Origin: Desulfosediminicola flagellatus
Lineage (GTDB): Bacteria > Desulfobacterota > Desulfobulbia > Desulfobulbales > Desulfocapsaceae
Assembly: GCF_005116655.2 (NCBI RefSeq)
Contig: NZ_CP050698.1
Span: forward strand, 4,239,501 to 4,303,500
Length of the DNA stretch: 64,000 nt
Direction: 5' to 3'
Shown piece after piece: positions 52,658-62,617 of the stretch. Below the pieces are notes generated by a model that did no database searches, had not been told where the DNA came from, and was given only the letters and a program-made list of their open reading frames with translations. The stretch's first letter is position 1, and each line of letters opens with the position of its first letter. Made by a program: the position numbers and the translations under genes.

Positions 52658-54160
52658 ATGAAAGATCAATTATATATAGGTATCGATTCAGGGACCCAGG
52701 GTTGCAAGGTTATCGTTTTCAGTCGTCAACTCGGAAGAGTACTGTCTGAATCCAGCAGCCCGCACTCCCTCATTGAAAACAACAGGGGTGGACGAGAACA
52801 GGACCCTCAAACCTGGATCACCGCACTTGAATCTGCACTCTCCGAAGCATTAAAATCGGTAAATACTAAAGAGATATGTGCTATCAGTGTCTCGGGACAG
52901 CAACATGGATTTGTACCGCTTGACCAGGACGGCAAGGTCATCCGCGCAGCAAAACTCTGGTGCGATACAGAAACCGTTGCGCAGTGTCACTCAATCACCA
53001 AGAGACTGGGTGGTGAGAAAACCACCATCGAGCGTATCGGCAATGCCGTTGCTGCCGGATTTACGGCATCGAAAATCCTCTGGCTAAAAGAAAACGAACC
53101 GGAGAATTACGCAAAACTCGCAACTATCCTCCTGCCCCACGATTACCTGAACTTCTGGTTAAGTGGTGAATGCTGGGCCGAACATGGCGATGCTTCTGGC
53201 ACTGCCTTTTACGATGTACACAGCAGAAAGTGGTCAACAGAGGCCTTGCAGGCAATTGATCCGGACCGTGACCTCAGCCAATGCCTGCCTCCTCTTCGTG
53301 AAGCTGTGCAGCCATGTGGAACAATCCGACCTGAACTGGCTGAAAAATTTGGCATGCCTCAGGATGTGCTTATTGCCTCAGGTGGCGGTGACAATATGAT
53401 CGCCGCCATAGGTACAGGCAATGTACGTGAAGGAATCATCACCGCCAGTCTTGGCACATCCGGTACAATTTACGGTTATAGCGATTCTCCGGTTATTGAC
53501 CCGCAAGGCGAACTTGCTGCTTTCTGTTCGAGCAGTGGCGGATGGCTGCCACTGGTCTGCACAATGAACGTAACCGTAGCAACAGAGCTTGTTCGTAACC
53601 TTTTTCAGCTCTCGCTTGATGATTTCAACAACGCTGTCTCAGCTTCAGAACCTGGAAGTGGCGGAATAGTGTTGCTCCCATTTTTCAATGGCGAACGCAC
53701 GCCTGCCCTGCCTGAAGCAACAGCAAGCCTGCACGGCATGACCACCACTAACACAACACCCACCAATATCTGCCGCGCCGCCATGGAAGGTGTTACTCTG
53801 GGCCTTCGCTACGGAGTAGAGGTACTTGAACGAAATGGCATGCAACCGGGTGAGATCAGACTTGTCGGCGGAGGAGCAAAAAGTGATATCTGGTGCCAGA
53901 TGGTCGCAGATATTTTTAACATGGAGGTAATATCTCCGGTAACCACAGAAGCAGGTGCGCTAGGAGCAGCATTACAGGCTATGTGGTGTTACTGCAACGC
54001 CCATGAAGGAGACGTAACTATCAATAACATATGTGACAGTTATGTAATTCTTGATCCAAACAGTAGAAAAGTGCCTGATTTATCACGCACAACAGTGTAT
54101 GGTGCACAATACGAAAAATACCTCAGACTGGAGCAACAGCTCAGACCATTAACTAGCTGA
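52658..54160 (+). CDS. xylB: Xylulokinase XylB
   Basis: A protein of 500 residues, FGGY family. It begins LYIGIDSGTQGCKVIVF, the phosphate-binding loop. QQHGFVPLDQDG and LLPHDYLNFWLSGE follow, then GGGDNMIAAIGTG with the catalytic Asp, LGTSGTIYG, and the C-terminal VGGGAKSDIWCQMVADIF with EAGALGAAL. It phosphorylates D-xylulose to xylulose 5-phosphate for the pentose phosphate pathway. GGAG lies upstream of the start. Confidence 0.96.
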   Translation: MKDQLYIGIDSGTQGCKVIVFSRQLGRVLSESSSPHSLIENNRGGREQDPQTWITALESALSEALKSVNTKEICAISVSGQQHGFVPLDQDGKVIRAAKLWCDTETVAQCHSITKRLGGEKTTIERIGNAVAAGFTASKILWLKENEPENYAKLATILLPHDYLNFWLSGECWAEHGDASGTAFYDVHSRKWSTEALQAIDPDRDLSQCLPPLREAVQPCGTIRPELAEKFGMPQDVLIASGGGDNMIAAIGTGNVREGIITASLGTSGTIYGYSDSPVIDPQGELAAFCSSSGGWLPLVCTMNVTVATELVRNLFQLSLDDFNNAVSASEPGSGGIVLLPFFNGERTPALPEATASLHGMTTTNTTPTNICRAAMEGVTLGLRYGVEVLERNGMQPGEIRLVGGGAKSDIWCQMVADIFNMEVISPVTTEAGALGAALQAMWCYCNAHEGDVTINNICDSYVILDPNSRKVPDLSRTTVYGAQYEKYLRLEQQLRPLTS

Positions 54161-54178
54161 CAAATATAATATAACGCC

Positions 54179-55216
54179 ATGCCAATCGAGAAAGTTAAGT
54201 TTGGAACTATTCAGGAAAATACCATTTCAGAATACACTCTTGACAACGGCAACGATATGGTTGTCAAAATTCTTGATTACGGCGGCATCATCAACCAGAT
54301 GCACGTCCCGGGAAAGTACGACATCGCGGATGTTGTTCTAGGATTTGACTCTCTTGAAGGCTATCTAAACGACATAGCCTTTGTCGGTACAATTGTCGGC
54401 AGATTTGCCAACCGAATACGATTCGGCAGATTCAAACTGAATGCCCTCACCTACCAGCTCGACATCAACGAACCGCCACATCATATTCATGGCGGACTGA
54501 TGGGATTTCACCGACATTATTGGCAAAGCGAGTCATATACAGAGAATGGCGATCTTTGTCTCAGACTACATCGCCTTTCCCCTAATATGGAATGCGGCTA
54601 CCCAGGCAACCTTGATGTTACTGTGGTGTATCGCTTAACCACAGAAAATGCCCTCTCGTTTGAGATATCCGCGACCACGGATAAAACAACCATTGTAAGC
54701 CTCGCCCAGCACAGTTACTTCAATCTCAGGGGACATAACTCCGGGGATATATGCGAGCATGAGCTCTATGTCAACGCCGATTCGATTACCCCGGTAGGTC
54801 CCGATCTTATTCCAACAGGTGAGATACGAGACGTTACAGGTACACCCTACGACCTCCGTGAAAGTCAGCAGCTTGGTCCGAAACAACGGGCAACAGGAAA
54901 CGGATTTGACATCAACTATGTACTTAATCAGGATTCAGATCTGATAACTCCTGCTGCAATTCTTTCAGACCCGGTTTCATTACGCAGCATGAAAGTTTTC
55001 ACCACTAAACCCGCGCTCCAATTTTACGATGGCAACCACCTGGGCAGCAGACCGATGCTCGGCAAAGGAAGCACCGAATATTCGCAATGCGCCGGGCTCT
55101 GCCTGGAAACCCAGCATTTCCCGGATGCCATTAATCAACCTGGATTCCCGTCACCGCTTGTTCGCCCCGGTGAAGAATATACACACAAGACCGTATATGC
55201 CTTTGAAATTGATTAA
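54179..55216 (+). CDS. Aldose 1-epimerase (mutarotase)
   Basis: A protein of 345 residues, GalM type. Conserved stretches are GFDSLEGYLND, GRFANRIRFGRFKL, PHHIHGG (catalytic His), LAQHSYFNLRGH (second His) and CLETQHFPDAINQPGFPS with the catalytic Glu. It interconverts alpha and beta anomers of the sugar before isomerisation. It lies 18 bases after xylB, so it is part of the xylose operon. Confidence 0.93.
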   Translation: MPIEKVKFGTIQENTISEYTLDNGNDMVVKILDYGGIINQMHVPGKYDIADVVLGFDSLEGYLNDIAFVGTIVGRFANRIRFGRFKLNALTYQLDINEPPHHIHGGLMGFHRHYWQSESYTENGDLCLRLHRLSPNMECGYPGNLDVTVVYRLTTENALSFEISATTDKTTIVSLAQHSYFNLRGHNSGDICEHELYVNADSITPVGPDLIPTGEIRDVTGTPYDLRESQQLGPKQRATGNGFDINYVLNQDSDLITPAAILSDPVSLRSMKVFTTKPALQFYDGNHLGSRPMLGKGSTEYSQCAGLCLETQHFPDAINQPGFPSPLVRPGEEYTHKTVYAFEID

Positions 55217-55265
55217 AAGGCCGTCAGACTGAACCCTTTTTGACCGTATACCTCTCATTTTACAG

Positions 55266-55298
55266 TTAGAGCATCAGTTGGATAACCTGATGCTCTAA
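55266..55298. terminator. 12-bp stem-loop between convergent genes
   Basis: TTAGAGCATCAG pairs perfectly with CTGATGCTCTAA around a 9-base loop. There is no T-run, but it lies between convergent gene ends and likely serves the xylose operon. Confidence 0.6.
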
Positions 55299-55311
55299 AC
55301 CGCATTTCTCA

Positions 55312-56775
55312 TCAATCGAAGCTGATTTGTTTCTCGATAGTCATCAGCACGTTCAACTCATGCAGAGCCCAGTACACTGCAACCTGGCTCTGGCACTCTA
55401 CCAACCAGTCATTCTTATCCGGCTCACCACTTTCCACACAGCCATCAACCTTTGCTGCAAGCTTGTCGAGATATCTTTCCACAGGCCGTTTACGCCCGGA
55501 CTGCAAATGGTATTTCATGATGTTCACATGCTTCGTAATAATACGCTTGACAGGCAGAAATTTAAAATCGGATGTGGGCATTTCGCCTACTGCCTGTTGT
55601 AGTTCATCAAGTTTTGCCATTATTGTGTTATATGGGTCAATAGCACCATAAATCAGGATTTTTCCTTCATCAACATAGTTCCAGCCAGCCTCAAGGGTGT
55701 CAACATCAGTAGTACCTTCCGGCAACGGCTCAACACGAAGGATTGTGGCGGAACGACTTGAAAAGCCCGCGTTATGATCGGCATCATCATCAAACGGCCA
55801 GATAACATCCTGATTATCAGACTTCACACTCTGATCCGGAGGTCCCGGCAACTTCTGCGGCGGCACAACTCTGAACGGCCCTTCCCCATCAAGCTTGTTT
55901 GATTCAGTCAGGTGACCCTGCTCAAGAAAAACCCAATCCCGCGCATAGGCAATGAGTACCTGCAAACCATTGTCTACCTGAATACCTTCTCCTGCAGTCC
56001 AACCTGCTGAAGCAGGCGATGAATAATCGCACCAGCCATATTCAGTGAGGCTCTCATTCGCCTCCGTGTCATAATAGAAAATGGCCTCCGGATACTCTCC
56101 ATAAATATGGTACAGCAAAGGATCTTCGTCAGGCTCCATGGGGTGATATTGAGCAAACCCATCAGGTGCAAAGGCTGTAAGCCCTGTGGCAGAGTCGAGG
56201 ACTCCACTGTCATCAAGCAGATCCGCAAGAGTGACGCCGGTATACTCCGCATAAAAATCGCCGGATTTATGGGTGTTCATCAACATAAACTGGGTATGGG
56301 GTACCAAATTCGCCAATTCGTCCATTGAGACTACTCGAAATGGTGCGGGTACCTTTGTCGGGTCATCGTTTTCATTACCAGGGTAGCGCAGTGCTCCGAT
56401 TTCTTCTGCGTTTGAGAAGCCGTCCTGATCTGAGTCAAGCTGATCGATTTCAGCAAACGCGTTAAGATTTTTGCCATGAATACTATATTCCTCACCATAC
56501 TCATTCATTGTGCTGGCAATATCTCCTTCCCCGTTATAACCATAGGAATAATGACACCACTGACAACTCCCGAGTTCAACAACTACTCCCGGTTTTTTTT
56601 CATATTCTCCACCAGTATGGCAAAGGGCACAACTATCAAGTTTAGTTCCTTCTATTGCAGGATACGCTTGTAGAGCAATATCTGAATCCGTATCACCACC
56701 GTGGTGATATGCACCATATGCGGACACCAACAACACCTGAAAAAACAACATGACCAACATCACAATCTTTTTCAT
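55312..56775 (-). CDS. Exported dihaem c-type protein with Moco-oxidoreductase-like segment
   Basis: A protein of 487 residues. The signal peptide (MKKIVMLVMLFFQVLLVSAYG) is followed by two c-haem sites, CALCH (about residue 49) and CQWCH (about 71). A calcium-type loop DSDQDGFSNAEEI lies near 113. The next 200 residues include FRVVSMDEL..., GVTLADLLDDSGVLDSATGLTAFAPDGFAQ and EGPFRVVPPQ, which resemble the sulfite-oxidase-like molybdopterin fold; the cofactor-binding Cys is not evident. The C-terminal 120 residues are helical with spaced Cys. A periplasmic electron-transfer or oxidoreductase role is likely. Monocistronic. Confidence 0.7.
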   Translation of the reverse strand: MKKIVMLVMLFFQVLLVSAYGAYHHGGDTDSDIALQAYPAIEGTKLDSCALCHTGGEYEKKPGVVVELGSCQWCHYSYGYNGEGDIASTMNEYGEEYSIHGKNLNAFAEIDQLDSDQDGFSNAEEIGALRYPGNENDDPTKVPAPFRVVSMDELANLVPHTQFMLMNTHKSGDFYAEYTGVTLADLLDDSGVLDSATGLTAFAPDGFAQYHPMEPDEDPLLYHIYGEYPEAIFYYDTEANESLTEYGWCDYSSPASAGWTAGEGIQVDNGLQVLIAYARDWVFLEQGHLTESNKLDGEGPFRVVPPQKLPGPPDQSVKSDNQDVIWPFDDDADHNAGFSSRSATILRVEPLPEGTTDVDTLEAGWNYVDEGKILIYGAIDPYNTIMAKLDELQQAVGEMPTSDFKFLPVKRIITKHVNIMKYHLQSGRKRPVERYLDKLAAKVDGCVESGEPDKNDWLVECQSQVAVYWALHELNVLMTIEKQISFD

Positions 56776-57230
56776 AATCTCCCCTTAGTTTGAGTCGAAA
56801 AAAGCTATACGCCTGTATTCACGTCGAATGCCCGCCAGGCCTGACAAGCATAAGAGCCAGAAATAGTGTGTATAGCTTACGATGTCAATTTCGATAAAAA
56901 TTTAGGAAAAATATGACCATAGCCAACCAGAATGAACAGCCAAACATCAGAAATAGACCCTTTCACACCTGCTTCATCTAAAAATTATGTTCATGCCTCA
57001 AAGTTGACAAGTCATTACTCAACCGCGTTTAAATACCAGTCGGATAAACTTAAAACACCGTAACTGCGAAAAGTATCGCAACTACAGTTTTATCGTTTAT
57101 ATCCAATGACAATCCATAGCCTATCCAACCGTTTCCAGGATACTTATTTTTTTAAAAATCAATTTCTTCGCAATTACAAAAACATCCAAATCACGTGGTA
57201 ATTAAATGAAATATACGACCAAAAGAAGTG
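56776..57230. other. Intergenic region
   Basis: About 455 AT-rich bases upstream of the cytochrome gene and the first tRNA. No gene or repeat seen. Confidence 0.4.
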
Positions 57231-57259
57231 TTGACTTCAATATCGGGGTTTGGTAAATA
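57231..57259 (+). promoter_or_regulatory. Promoter of the first tRNA-Gly gene
   Basis: TTGACT (57231-57236), a 17-base spacer, TAAATA (57254-57259). Identical boxes at the same distance precede the second tRNA copy. Confidence 0.8.
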
Positions 57260-57283
57260 CTCGTCCCACAGCAGCACAACATC

Positions 57284-57355
<72 letters not shown>

Positions 57356-57364
57356 CCATATACG

Positions 57365-57403
57365 AAAAAAGCGATCCTGAATTTCAGGATCGCTTTTTTT
57401 TTT
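57365..57403 (+). terminator. Terminator of the first tRNA-Gly
   Basis: GCGATCCTGA pairs with TCAGGATCGC, extended by A/T pairs to 16 bp, loop of three, then a T-run. Confidence 0.93.
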
Positions 57404-58033
57404 GCCCAATCGACCTACAGCGGAGATGGTCAAACCAACTATTTCAGTTTTTCTACGTTGACCAGACCAGCTCGCAGGTAACACAGAACCTCATTATCAG
57501 AACAATTTAATTGTGACCACTTCTTCACCTGCATCAGTAAATACTACTTTTAATTGGAGACTGAGCTGTTTTATCAGTTCAGTGGTCTCAATATAGTTTG
57601 CAGCCCATTCAGGAGAACTCAGGCACTCTCTAACATTCGTGGACGTGACAGATTTAGGACAAGGCAGAAAAAAAAGAAATGACTACGTCTTGATCAAAAT
57701 TGACCAAGATGCCAAATTAATCTACTTATTTTACTATTCGAAGAAAAGATAGACATATAGTACATTTTCCACCCGACGTGATACGATGTCCTTCAACCTG
57801 TCGCTTGAATTTCAAGAAAATTGACAACAAATCACTTTCTCCAACTGCACCACCTCAGCCTTCAAAAAGATCGTAACAATGGCCATATCGACTAACATTT
57901 TGTCCTGAGTATTGATTATCACTCAAAGTAAACGAATATCCAACTGCATCCCAACGTGTTCGCGATTGCCCCGACACCTGTTATGCCAGAAAGTAGCTGC
58001 ACCTCTACAACAACAAAACATTCAAAAGAAGTG
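57404..58033. other. Spacer between the duplicated tRNA genes
   Basis: The 630 bases separate two near-identical tRNA units and show no reading frame with a ribosome site. Confidence 0.4.
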
Positions 58034-58062
58034 TTGACTTCAATTCCGGGGTTTGGTAAATA
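58034..58062 (+). promoter_or_regulatory. Promoter of the second tRNA-Gly gene
   Basis: TTGACT (58034-58039), 17 bases, TAAATA (58057-58062). The region matches 57231-57283 almost throughout. Confidence 0.8.
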
Positions 58063-58086
58063 CTCGTCCCACAGCAGCACAACATC

Positions 58087-58158
<72 letters not shown>

Positions 58159-58166
58159 CCATATAT

Positions 58167-58203
58167 AAAAAAGCGACCCTGAATTCAGGGTCGCTTTTTT
58201 TTT
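58167..58203 (+). terminator. Terminator of the second tRNA-Gly
   Basis: GCGACCCTGAA pairs with TTCAGGGTCGC, extended by A/T pairs, then a run of nine T. Confidence 0.93.
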
Positions 58204-58504
58204 CGCCAAGAGTATCTGCAAGTAGATTCAACCTGCCGTAACAATCTGCATAATTGAAGACATCGACAGCACTGCGCAGTAAATTTTCACGCCACCCGTC
58301 CAAAATGGTCAAGTGGAGTACAGTTCATTGTGACTTTTCGGAATTCAGGTAACCAGGAAGTACATCACCGCGCCCAAATGTCTCAATAGATATTCGTAAT
58401 ATTCAACAATTATAGCAGGAACTCTATACCCGTTCGCCCGCAATTGCGTCCAACCGTATGCACTATTAATTCGAGACGCATCAAAACAAGAAGGATCACA
58501 AGCT
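58204..58504. other. Intergenic region upstream of the SulP gene
   Basis: Three hundred bases that should contain the transporter promoter. No strong consensus or gene was found. Confidence 0.35.
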
Positions 58505-60151
58505 TTGCAACAAACAAAACGCACAATGGAGCTTAGCTCTGCGAGAAACAAATTTGTCTCGTTGAGAATTAAGCGACACAAGAATTTAAAGAACGACATT
58601 CTTTCCGGTTTAACAGTATCACTCGCCCTCGTACCTGAAGCTATCGCTTTCGCTTTTGTCGCTGGTGTTGACCCAAAGGTAGGTCTTTACGCTGCCTTCA
58701 TGATGGGCCTTATCACTTCAATTATTGGTGGACGTCCGGGAATGATCTCAGGGGCTACCGGTGCAGTTGCAGTAATCTTTGCCCCTCTTGTGGCAAAAGT
58801 TGTTGAAGCCGGGCAAACTTCAGGCCTGAGTTCAGACATGATCCTTGAAAGTGCTCTGGGCTACCTGTTTGCTGCAGTTATCCTTATGGGGCTTATTCAA
58901 ATTGTCTGCGGATTACTTAAATTGGGTAAATTCATCAGATTGGTTCCCCACCCCGTAATGTTGGGGTTTGTGAACGGACTTGCTATCATTATTTTTATGT
59001 CACAGCTCGAGCAGTTCACTGTCGGTGGAAAACTGCTCGATCCGCTACCTCTTGCTATAATGGTCAGCTTGATCGCTCTCACCATGGCCATCGGTATTTT
59101 TATCCCGAAACTGACGCGTGGAGTGCCGGCAACACTTGTCGGCATTGTAACCATTTCCCTTATCGGTGCGGCTATCAATCATTTCAACCCGGGCATGGTT
59201 CGAACAGTTCTTGATTTTGTCCAGGATGGCAACCCGACAATTACAACTATTGCAGCAGGATTGCCCACATTTAGTCTACCTCATATCCCTTTGACCTTTG
59301 AGGCGTTCAAATTCATCCTGCCATATGCTTTTCTTGCAGCTGCAGTCGGCCTGATTGAGTCACTAATGACACTGACACTGATCGACGAATTAACTGAAAC
59401 ACGCGGTAAAGGTAATAAGGAATGTATTGGCCAAGGCATTGCCAACATGGTTAACGGATTCTTTGGCGGCATGGGCGGCTGCGCAATGATTGGTCAGAGT
59501 ATGATCAACATTCGCGGTGGTGGACGCAGCAGACTATCAGGGTTTACCTCTGCAATCTGCCTGCTCGGCTTTGTTGTTGTGGGTGCAAAATTTATTGAGC
59601 AAATTCCTCTTGCGGCACTTGTTGGCGTAATGTTTCTCGTCGTTATCGGTACCTTTGAGTGGTCAAGTCTGCGACTGGCGAATAAAATCCCGGCTTCCGA
59701 TTTACTCGTTATCGTCATTGTATCAGCCGTTACCGTCTTTGCCGATTTGGCAATTGCCGTACTGGTTGGAATTGTTGTTTCTGCCTTGGTCTTTGCCTGG
59801 CAGCATGGCAAGGAAATGCGCGCTGATAAACGTGAAGAGGAAGAACAAACGATCTACAAACTTAAAGGTCCATTGTTCTTTGGATCTATCACTTCATTTA
59901 AGGGAATCTTTGATTTCAAGAATGATCAGGAGCATGTGGTTATCGATTTTGCTCAATCACGTGTCTGGGACCACTCTGGCCTCGAGGCGTTGAAAAATGT
60001 CACAGATAGATACAGCCAGAATGGCAAGAAACTCCATTTATTAAACCTCAGTAAAGAAAGCCGTATGCTCCTTGGCAAAGCTGAAAATATTGTCGAACTG
60101 AGTGTTGTTGAAGATCTTGAATGGCATTTGGCGGTAGATGCCCTCGATTGA
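58505..60151 (+). CDS. SulP family anion transporter with STAS domain
   Basis: The TTG at 58505 follows AAGGA by eight bases; the first ATG is seven codons later. The protein has 548 residues. SulP signatures are NDILSGLTVSLALVPEAIAFAFVAGVDPKVGLYAAF and GMISGATGAVAVIFAPL, in a 14-helix core to about residue 430. The C-terminal STAS domain (about 445-545) has VVIDFAQSRVWDHSGLEALKNVTDRY, with Ser at the position phosphorylated in anti-sigma antagonists. Substrates in the family are sulfate, bicarbonate or other anions; LVPEAIAFAF is common in bicarbonate or YchM-like members. Monocistronic with its own terminator. Confidence 0.9.
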   Translation: MQQTKRTMELSSARNKFVSLRIKRHKNLKNDILSGLTVSLALVPEAIAFAFVAGVDPKVGLYAAFMMGLITSIIGGRPGMISGATGAVAVIFAPLVAKVVEAGQTSGLSSDMILESALGYLFAAVILMGLIQIVCGLLKLGKFIRLVPHPVMLGFVNGLAIIIFMSQLEQFTVGGKLLDPLPLAIMVSLIALTMAIGIFIPKLTRGVPATLVGIVTISLIGAAINHFNPGMVRTVLDFVQDGNPTITTIAAGLPTFSLPHIPLTFEAFKFILPYAFLAAAVGLIESLMTLTLIDELTETRGKGNKECIGQGIANMVNGFFGGMGGCAMIGQSMINIRGGGRSRLSGFTSAICLLGFVVVGAKFIEQIPLAALVGVMFLVVIGTFEWSSLRLANKIPASDLLVIVIVSAVTVFADLAIAVLVGIVVSALVFAWQHGKEMRADKREEEEQTIYKLKGPLFFGSITSFKGIFDFKNDQEHVVIDFAQSRVWDHSGLEALKNVTDRYSQNGKKLHLLNLSKESRMLLGKAENIVELSVVEDLEWHLAVDALD

Positions 60152-60173
60152 TAAAGACTCCGTACTAAAAAAG

Positions 60174-60209
60174 AAAACCCGTCACAGCGTTATGTTGTGA
60201 CGGGTTTTT
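60174..60209 (+). terminator. Terminator of the SulP gene
   Basis: AAAACCCGTCACA pairs with TGTGACGGGTTTT (13 bp, 9-base loop), followed by T. The stem may also serve the convergent YehS gene. Confidence 0.92.
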
Positions 60210-60260
60210 CTGTTTTGTGCAAAACACAATTCATATACTGTCAATCAGGCTATTTCAGAA

Positions 60261-60725
60261 TCAACTCTTCTTCCTGTGCTTCTCCTGCAACCCTTGCAGG
60301 AAATTCCGCAAGACCTGATCTTTACAAGGCCGGTAATGCTTATGGCCAACCTTTCTAAAAAATGCGCTGAGCTCAGGCTTGCTCATCTGAAAATCTGCCA
60401 TTTCAAGAAGTTGTAGAATATCTTCATCTTTGAGGTTTAAGGCTATTCGCAGTTTTCTGAAAATGAGATTGTTGTTCAGACGATTCTCAGGTTCAGGTTG
60501 GGCTCCCTCTTTCTTCCCCCGCCTCTCATTGATAAAGCCGTTTAGAAAAATTGCCAGCTGACTGTCGTTGCACTTTTTAAATGCCGGATCGTCGTCTTTT
60601 TTTAACCAGTCACTTATCTGCGCACGTGTCGCCTTGTAGCCAGTTGAGGCAAAAATGCTCATCATCTTGGTGTCGTTGAGATTAAAGATGAAGCGTATGC
60701 GTCGCAGTATGTCGTTATTATCCAC
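60261..60725 (-). CDS. DUF1456 (YehS-like) protein
   Basis: A protein of 154 residues made of two DUF1456 repeats. The first starts NNDILRRIRFIFNLNDTKMMSIF and the second NNLIFRKLRIALNLKDEDILQLLEM; each is followed by a short basic segment and (F/L)LNGFI or LRNFLQGL. The length fits E. coli YehS, whose function is unknown. The protein is basic at its C-terminus. Monocistronic. Confidence 0.88.
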   Translation of the reverse strand: MDNNDILRRIRFIFNLNDTKMMSIFASTGYKATRAQISDWLKKDDDPAFKKCNDSQLAIFLNGFINERRGKKEGAQPEPENRLNNNLIFRKLRIALNLKDEDILQLLEMADFQMSKPELSAFFRKVGHKHYRPCKDQVLRNFLQGLQEKHRKKS

Positions 60726-60835
60726 TCAGTTCTCCGGAAATTATCTTGTGTTATCCGTGCTCATGTCCATTCCGATTATACATTATACAGAGTTCGTCAC
60801 CGGAAGGGTTTAATTAATCAGGTAATCACGATTCT

Positions 60836-60887
60836 AAAAAAAATCCCCGTTTCCCGTATGAGAAATGCTCGATACGGATAACGGGGA
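60836..60887 (-). terminator. Terminator of the ABC uptake operon
   Basis: TCCCCGTT pairs with AACGGGGA and the stem continues inward (CCCGTAT/ATACGG). On the complement eight T residues follow. Confidence 0.88.
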
Positions 60888-60913
60888 GTAAACCTCAGAG
60901 CTTTGAAAAGCAA

Positions 60914-61708
60914 TCAGCCAAGCAATAATGAATCGTTTGCCAACTCTTCACCCTGTGACTTATAAAACTGAGTAAGCAGATCTTCAACTGTCAGGTTCTC
61001 TTTTTCTTTTCCTTTAAGATCTAGAATGATCTTCCCCTGATGCAGCATGATCAGCCTGTTGCCAAAGGCAATGGCATGTTTCATATTGTGAGTTATCATC
61101 AGCGTTGTCAAATTCTGCTCACGTACGATATCGCGGGTAAGGTTCAGTATCTGTGTTGCTGTTTTAGGATCAAGGGCGGCAATATGTTCATCCAGCAACA
61201 GAACTTCAGGTTTAAGCATTGTAGCCATTAACATGGTCAGTGCCTGCCGCTGCCCACCGGATAAGAGACCTACTATATCCATAACACGCTCTTCAAGACC
61301 CAGGCCCAGATGTTTGAGCTTCTCCCTGAAGATCTCTTTATCTTTAGCCTTCACCCCAGGTGCTAATCCCCGTTTTTTACCACGGCGGATAGCCAGCGCC
61401 ATATTCTGCTGAATTGTCGCTGACGGACAGGTTCCAAGCAGCGGGTCCTGAAAGACTCTCGATATAAACTTCGCCCGTTTATATTCCGGCCAGGCTGTTA
61501 CATCGCAATTATTGATACGGATAGAACCTGAATCAGGAAAAAACGAACCCGCAATACAGTTTAACAACGTGGATTTACCCGCACCGTTAGATCCGATGAC
61601 CGTAATAAAATCGCCCTCGTCAATCTGGAGACTGATGTCGTTGAGGGCGAACACCTCATTCACACTCCCTTTGTGGAAGTATTTTATTATGTTCTTTAAA
61701 GTAATCAC
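60914..61708 (-). CDS. ABC transporter ATPase (TrpZ-like)
   Basis: A protein of 264 residues, one ATPase domain. Walker A is GSNGAGKST, the Q-loop is RVFQDP, the signature LSGGQRQAL and Walker B VLLLDEHIAALDP. DEH in place of the common DEP is usual in this subfamily. The four-base overlap with the permease gene (ATGA) couples their translation. The trio resembles TrpXYZ-type importers that take up aromatic amino acids or other small molecules. Confidence 0.9.
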   Translation of the reverse strand: MITLKNIIKYFHKGSVNEVFALNDISLQIDEGDFITVIGSNGAGKSTLLNCIAGSFFPDSGSIRINNCDVTAWPEYKRAKFISRVFQDPLLGTCPSATIQQNMALAIRRGKKRGLAPGVKAKDKEIFREKLKHLGLGLEERVMDIVGLLSGGQRQALTMLMATMLKPEVLLLDEHIAALDPKTATQILNLTRDIVREQNLTTLMITHNMKHAIAFGNRLIMLHQGKIILDLKGKEKENLTVEDLLTQFYKSQGEELANDSLLLG

Positions 61709-62592
61709 CGCTCGACAACTCTCTTCTTGATATTTGGGGCGATCAGAGCACAGATAACCAGCACAGCGGTAATCAGGTTAAGATCACTCGGATTGAATCT
61801 GAATGAACCGAATTCCATGCCAAGGGCCAAAGCAATTGCCAGACGATATAGAACAGAACCAAGCAGTGCAGCAATAAATGCCCGCGTAATCGACTTGTCA
61901 CCAAATACTGTCTCACCAATAATGACAGAGGCCAGACCCGCCACGATAGTACCAATTCCCATACCGACATCAGCCGCGCCCTGATTCTGAGCGACAAGTG
62001 CTCCTGAAAGCGCCACCAAGGCATTGGACATGCCAACACCAAGAATGATTATGTGATGAGTATTGACACCAAGACTGGTGATCATCTGCGGGTTATCACC
62101 GGTTGCCAGCACCGCCTGGCCGATTTCGGTACTCAGAAACCAGACAATAAACGCAACCACAGAGAGCGCAAACGCACCAAACACAAGGATTCCAGCATAT
62201 TGTGCGGGAACCCCGATATTAATCACCGAATCAAAAACCGTATCAACCCCCAGCAGCGCCACATTCGGCCCGGACATGATACGTATATTGATTGAATACA
62301 ACGCAATCATCGTCAGGATCGATGCAAGCAGATGCAGGATCTTAAACTTTGTATTCAGGATAGCTGTAATTGCCCCGGCAATAAAGCCACCCAGAAGAGC
62401 AAGCAAAAGCGAAAGAAAAGGATTCATACCACTGGTGATGGCCACCGCTGAAATCGAAGCTCCCAGCGGCAGGCTGCCATCAACTGTAAGATCAGGAAAA
62501 TCGAGAATTCTAAAGGTCAGATACACCCCGATTACCATGATACCGTAGACAAGTCCCTGCTCTACGGCACCAAGCGCTGCATATAATGTCAT
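61705..62592 (-). CDS. ABC transporter permease (TrpY-like)
   Basis: A protein of 295 residues with about eight TM helices, BPD_transp_2 type. Typical phrases are EQGLVYGIMVIGVYLTFRILDFPDLTVDGSLPLGA and VGMSNALVALSGALVAQNQGAADVGMGIGTIVAGLASVIIGE. The second is a signature of permeases paired with TrpX-type binding proteins. It lies 25 bases after the binding-protein gene. Confidence 0.92.
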   Translation of the reverse strand: MTLYAALGAVEQGLVYGIMVIGVYLTFRILDFPDLTVDGSLPLGASISAVAITSGMNPFLSLLLALLGGFIAGAITAILNTKFKILHLLASILTMIALYSINIRIMSGPNVALLGVDTVFDSVINIGVPAQYAGILVFGAFALSVVAFIVWFLSTEIGQAVLATGDNPQMITSLGVNTHHIIILGVGMSNALVALSGALVAQNQGAADVGMGIGTIVAGLASVIIGETVFGDKSITRAFIAALLGSVLYRLAIALALGMEFGSFRFNPSDLNLITAVLVICALIAPNIKKRVVER

Positions 62593-62617
62593 AACGAATT
62601 ACCTATTACCGTCCCGC

